From NCBI RefSeq assembly GCF_004570865.1, contig NZ_SPQS01000011.1, forward strand, positions 186,001 to 250,000: DNA of 64,000 nt. Direction: 5' to 3'. The DNA comes from Bradyrhizobium frederickii (GTDB lineage: Bacteria; Pseudomonadota; Alphaproteobacteria; Rhizobiales; Xanthobacteraceae). The position numbers were made by a program, and so were the translations under genes. The notes beneath the pieces are model-generated. The model had not been told where the DNA came from, ran no database searches, and worked only from the letters and a program-made list of their open reading frames with translations. Of this stretch, positions 61,345 to 64,000 are shown piece after piece (the first letter of the stretch is position 1; each line of letters starts with the position of its first letter).

Positions 61345-61627
61345 CCAACGGCACAACGCGCCGCGCAGGTATTTCGTTGACGCGCAGGGGCACCGCGTTC
61401 TGATCGGCCTTTCGCTGCAGGAGACGGCGGAATTCGAGGCGCTGGATCTTGCACTGACGGAGACGGTGCAAATGGCGGCCGAAACCGGCATAGGCAAGGA
61501 AACGGGTGCGGTTGACGACGTTCGGTGGCTTGAGCTCTACTCCAAGCACGAGGGAGCCTGGCGGGCCTGGATCGCACGAAGCCAGGCGGAGCGGCCGCGG
61601 GATTTAGGCTTTGTTAACTATGCGTGA
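61337..61627 (+). CDS. Hypothetical protein (96 aa)
   Basis: The sequence MIDQRHNAPRRYFVDAQGHRVLIGL then LQETAEFEALDLALTETVQM is soluble, with mixed charge and helical C-terminal part (ELYSKHEGAWRAWIARSQAE). There is no signal peptide or recognised motif. Translation is likely coupled to the 44-residue gene ahead. No function is assigned. Confidence 0.65.
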   Translation: MIDQRHNAPRRYFVDAQGHRVLIGLSLQETAEFEALDLALTETVQMAAETGIGKETGAVDDVRWLELYSKHEGAWRAWIARSQAERPRDLGFVNYA

Positions 61628-61669
61628 CCGATGGTAGCGGCTTAAATCTCGAATGTGGGGATAGCCCAA

Positions 61670-62086
61670 ATGTTTCAGCTGTTCCTGAGAGCGCGCGCAC
61701 ACAATCTTCTCGGCTCTCGCCGCGAGGACAAAGGTTTTAAGGCGCGCTCCGTCGAGCGTGATGCGGAGACCGACCGTGTCCGGATCGGTGCGGTCCTGGC
61801 GGCGATTGAAACGGCTTTGCAGGAAGCGGAGCGGGAGCAGGCCGGCCTCAACCGGCGTGTCGATGACGCACTTGCACGTGCATCCGTCACCTTCGGAAAC
61901 GGCACCGACGAATATCTCGAGCGGGAAGCGCTCGACAATCATCACCAGGACCTGTTCGCCGCCGACATCTCCAACGGCCAGCGCCGGCTCAAGGAATTGG
62001 CAAGCAGCATTGCGCACTTGAAGTTCGTCAGAACCGCAATGCTGACGCGCTTTCCGGATTTCAAACCGCCGCAGCTCAACAGCTAG
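61670..62086 (+). CDS. Hypothetical helical protein (138 aa)
   Basis: From ATG 61670 (GTG 61655 possible), a basic N-terminus (MFQLFLRARAHNLLGSRRED) is followed by a long, probably helical stretch (IGAVLAAIETALQEAEREQAGLNRRVDDALARASV) with coiled-coil potential. It has no family I know. It ends 19 bp before the repeat region. Confidence 0.6.
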   Translation: MFQLFLRARAHNLLGSRREDKGFKARSVERDAETDRVRIGAVLAAIETALQEAEREQAGLNRRVDDALARASVTFGNGTDEYLEREALDNHHQDLFAADISNGQRRLKELASSIAHLKFVRTAMLTRFPDFKPPQLNS

Positions 62087-62104
62087 GGTTGGGAGCCGCG
62101 CGCT

Positions 62105-62255
62105 CTGCGGCCATCCTTCGAGACGCCCGCTTGCGGCGGGCCCTCAGGATGAGGACCGAGTGCGTTGCACCAGTCCTCGACGAGCACGGATGCCGCTTAG
62201 CCTCATCCAGAGGAGGCGCGTAAGCGCCGTCTCGAAGGACGAGGCGCGCGCTCAG
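62105..62255 (-). repeat. 150-bp intergenic repeat, copy B (inverted relative to A)
   Basis: The reverse complement aligns with 52136-52284 from CTGAGCGCGCGCC to GGATGGCCGCAG. The termini are palindromic around GTCTCGAAGGA. The rest of 62087-62406 holds nothing more that I recognise. Confidence 0.85.
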
Positions 62256-62406
62256 GTCGCGCAAAATGCCCTGCACTATATCGGCGTCAGAAGGCAGGCC
62301 GCGTGACAATTCGGCACCGCTTTGCGGTTTGGCGCTTCGATCCTTTTTGCTATGGTCCCGGCAAGCATTCATGGTTCGAAGGAGCAACAAGGTGCCGGTC
62401 AGACAT

Positions 62407-62670
62407 ATGCGAAGATTGGTTGGATTGGCATGCATGTTGACACTGGCTGCGCCAGCGACGGCATCGGCCATTACCGTCGAAGTTGCGCGCGCATGCGACG
62501 CGGCGGTGGCCAAGGCCTTTCCGCCGAAGCAAATCGGCAATCCCGCGGCCGGAAGCACCAAGGGCACGGCCAAGGATCAGCGTGAATACTTCCAGAAATG
62601 CGTCGCCAACAACGGCAAGGTCGACGACGCTCCGCCGGAAGCGTCCAAGGACAGCAAGCCGGCCAAATAA
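62407..62670 (+). CDS. Small exported protein with PsiF-like tail
   Basis: This is 87 residues from ATG 62407, with a signal peptide (MRRLVGLACMLTLAAPATASA); ATG 62371 would add twelve residues. The mature part carries two Cys (ARACDAAVAK and YFQKCVANNG) and a charged C-terminus. The Cys pattern resembles PsiF repeats weakly. It precedes the convergent gene at 62686 by 15 bp. The function is unknown. Confidence 0.55.
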   Translation: MRRLVGLACMLTLAAPATASAITVEVARACDAAVAKAFPPKQIGNPAAGSTKGTAKDQREYFQKCVANNGKVDDAPPEASKDSKPAK

Positions 62671-62685
62671 GAAATCGGGCCTCGG

Positions 62686-63894
62686 CTAGCGTCGCGGCGG
62701 CGGACAGGGCGAGTAGAAGGCCCCGTTCGCCGCATTGATGCGTTCGACGCATTGATTGGGATCGGTGACCGTTCCGGCCACCGTGAAGTCGTAGCCCATG
62801 CCCTTGATCACCACGACGTAGCGGCCGGGAGCGAGCGTAAAGCCGTCCTGCTCCGGTTGCAGCAACAGCATTCTCGGCTGGTCGTCGACCGGGCCTACCT
62901 TATAGGGGTAGGACATGCTGCGGATGACCCAGGAATCTCCGGCGCTGACCATGGAGGCTTTCCCGCTGGCATCGACGCCCATGGCTCGCGAGACCTTCGC
63001 GACGACCCGAACTTCGGTCCCGCTTGCATCGACACCACCATCGGGCCTGAACACGATGAACTTGACGTCGCCGTCCATCAACGTTGTCGCGCTCGGCGTG
63101 GTGATGGCCGCCGAGATCGCGACGCGGCGGTCCGGAATCTTGCCCGGCACCGACTTGAGCTCATGGAGCTGGCCCTCGTTCAAGGCGTAGACTCCGAACG
63201 TCGTCGGCAGAGGCATCGAGGGGTGTGCAGCTTGCGCCGGCTCTTTCAGGCTATCCGGCGTCCGTTCAACAGCCTCGCCCACGGCGGAAGGCGGGCTGGC
63301 GCTCGGCTGAGATGCCGGGCTGTTCGGTGCTCGATCGGGCGGCGGCGCCATCTGCGACAATGCGGATCTCAGCCGAGGCCAATAGACAGCCGCGGTCGAA
63401 CCACCGCCAATGAGCAGGAGGATGACCGCCAATCGAACCAGATAGGTGAAGGCCCTGCCGCGTTTGGGCGGATCGGGCGATTGCGGCGGTGCCACGGGAC
63501 GGTGCGGTGCTCCCGCGTCCTTCGCAGTCGGCGCCGCAGCGGAAGCGGATGGCGACGGAACGGGCGGAGGAGCGGGAGTCGGGACCGGCGGGGGCACCGG
63601 AACGGCAGGTGCCGCCACGACATTCTGTGGCTCCGCCTCGCCGCTGCGCGCGAAGGAACGTTCGACCTCCTTGATGGCGCGTTCGAGGACCTGCAGGAGC
63701 TCGCGGGATTCCCGCGCGTCGGCGTGCGTGAATTGCTCGAGCAGCTTGACGCGTGCCAGCTCATAGACGATCTCCCGCATCTGCTGGGGATCGTCGGATA
63801 CGGCGCGGATGCGGCTCGACAGGAGACGGATAAACCCGGCTTTGATCTGTTGCGCCGAGGGGGCGTTGGCCGCAGTTTCACCGGAGTCGGTCAT
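62686..63894 (-). CDS. Proline-rich single-pass membrane protein
   Basis: This is 402 residues from ATG 63894. Residues 1-90 are cytoplasmic and helical (IKAGFIRLLSSRIRAVSDDPQQMREIVYELARVKLLEQF). A Pro-rich linker (PVPPPVPTPAPPPVPSPSAS) leads to one TM (LVRLAVILLLIGGGSTAAVYW), then about 190 extracytoplasmic residues with beta-like segments (PSMPLPTTFGVYALNEGQLHEL). The C-terminus has two Cys (PNQCVERIN and YSPCPPP). The family is not recognised. A regulator or stress-linked envelope role is only guesswork. Confidence 0.7.
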   Translation of the reverse strand: MTDSGETAANAPSAQQIKAGFIRLLSSRIRAVSDDPQQMREIVYELARVKLLEQFTHADARESRELLQVLERAIKEVERSFARSGEAEPQNVVAAPAVPVPPPVPTPAPPPVPSPSASAAAPTAKDAGAPHRPVAPPQSPDPPKRGRAFTYLVRLAVILLLIGGGSTAAVYWPRLRSALSQMAPPPDRAPNSPASQPSASPPSAVGEAVERTPDSLKEPAQAAHPSMPLPTTFGVYALNEGQLHELKSVPGKIPDRRVAISAAITTPSATTLMDGDVKFIVFRPDGGVDASGTEVRVVAKVSRAMGVDASGKASMVSAGDSWVIRSMSYPYKVGPVDDQPRMLLLQPEQDGFTLAPGRYVVVIKGMGYDFTVAGTVTDPNQCVERINAANGAFYSPCPPPRR

Positions 63895-64000
63895 CAAGGG
63901 CGATCAAGTAGCCCGGATGAGGCCATTTCGCTAGGCTTTTCCGCTTGAGACGTCACGACTGAGGCCGCTCTGCCGCTGGTTGCCGGGTCTGCCGACGCCC

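Overview
The window looks like a chromosomal segment of a Bradyrhizobium-type alphaproteobacterium (inference). The grounds are GC-rich coding sequence, families typical of that group (PcaHG/PobA, TctC/TAXI/LivK binding proteins, an NAD-linked formate dehydrogenase with a fused NuoE-NuoF beta subunit, a MoeA fused to a periplasmic-binding-protein domain), and dispersed GC-rich palindromic repeats between genes. I name no species.

Layout. (1) About 0.4-6.9 kb is a decayed genomic island at a tRNA-Ile2(CAT) gene. A 38-bp copy of the tRNA 3' half lies at 399-436, the intact tRNA at 6883-6958, and an integrase remnant sits next to the tRNA. Inside are a DUF4105 membrane protein, an apparently intact amidohydrolase, and broken patatin, GntP-permease and PepSY-like genes. 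(2) 7.3-12.8 kb carries a run of periplasmic-binding-protein-fold genes with no permeases: TctC, TAXI, LivK-like, an HTH-PBP regulator, and a TupA-like tungstate binding protein. (3) 12.8-30.8 kb is a metal-cofactor and formate module: a degenerate MoeA paralogue, a MoeA-PBP fusion, mobA, fdhD, mobB, canonical moeA, a TusA-like protein, a sigma-54 response regulator with its sensor kinase, an oxalate/formate-type MFS transporter, and formate dehydrogenase fdhB-fdhA. A near-perfect sigma-54 promoter and two perfect upstream palindromes lie before the transporter. (4) 31-36 kb holds ybaK, a HupE/UreJ-like membrane protein, and a GntR regulator divergent from tcuAB. (5) 36-45 kb holds a three-domain LplT-PlsC-Aas protein, a TetR regulator with a divergent small gene and twin operators, an autotransporter and a GGDEF protein. 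(6) 45-52 kb holds pncB, a LysR regulator divergent from pcaHG, a NYN-domain protein, and an AraC regulator divergent from pobA. (7) 52-64 kb holds a CHASE2 adenylate cyclase with a secreted partner, a decayed chemotaxis-like gene, a GrlR-like protein, CHRD, VanZ and EAL proteins, and a run of very small secreted or membrane proteins.

How they work together. Region 3 reads as one system. Tungstate or molybdate is captured and sensed, the pterin cofactor is built and dinucleotide-modified (MobA/MobB/MoeA), and FdhD sulfurates it, perhaps fed by the TusA-like protein. The resulting NAD-linked formate dehydrogenase is placed beside an oxalate/formate carrier that a sigma-54 two-component system appears to control. 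The fused FdhB resembles the tungsten-dependent Fdh1 of Methylobacterium, which fits the TupA gene. Region 6 feeds 4-hydroxybenzoate through PobA to protocatechuate and through PcaHG into the beta-ketoadipate pathway. Functions are assigned from sequence alone.
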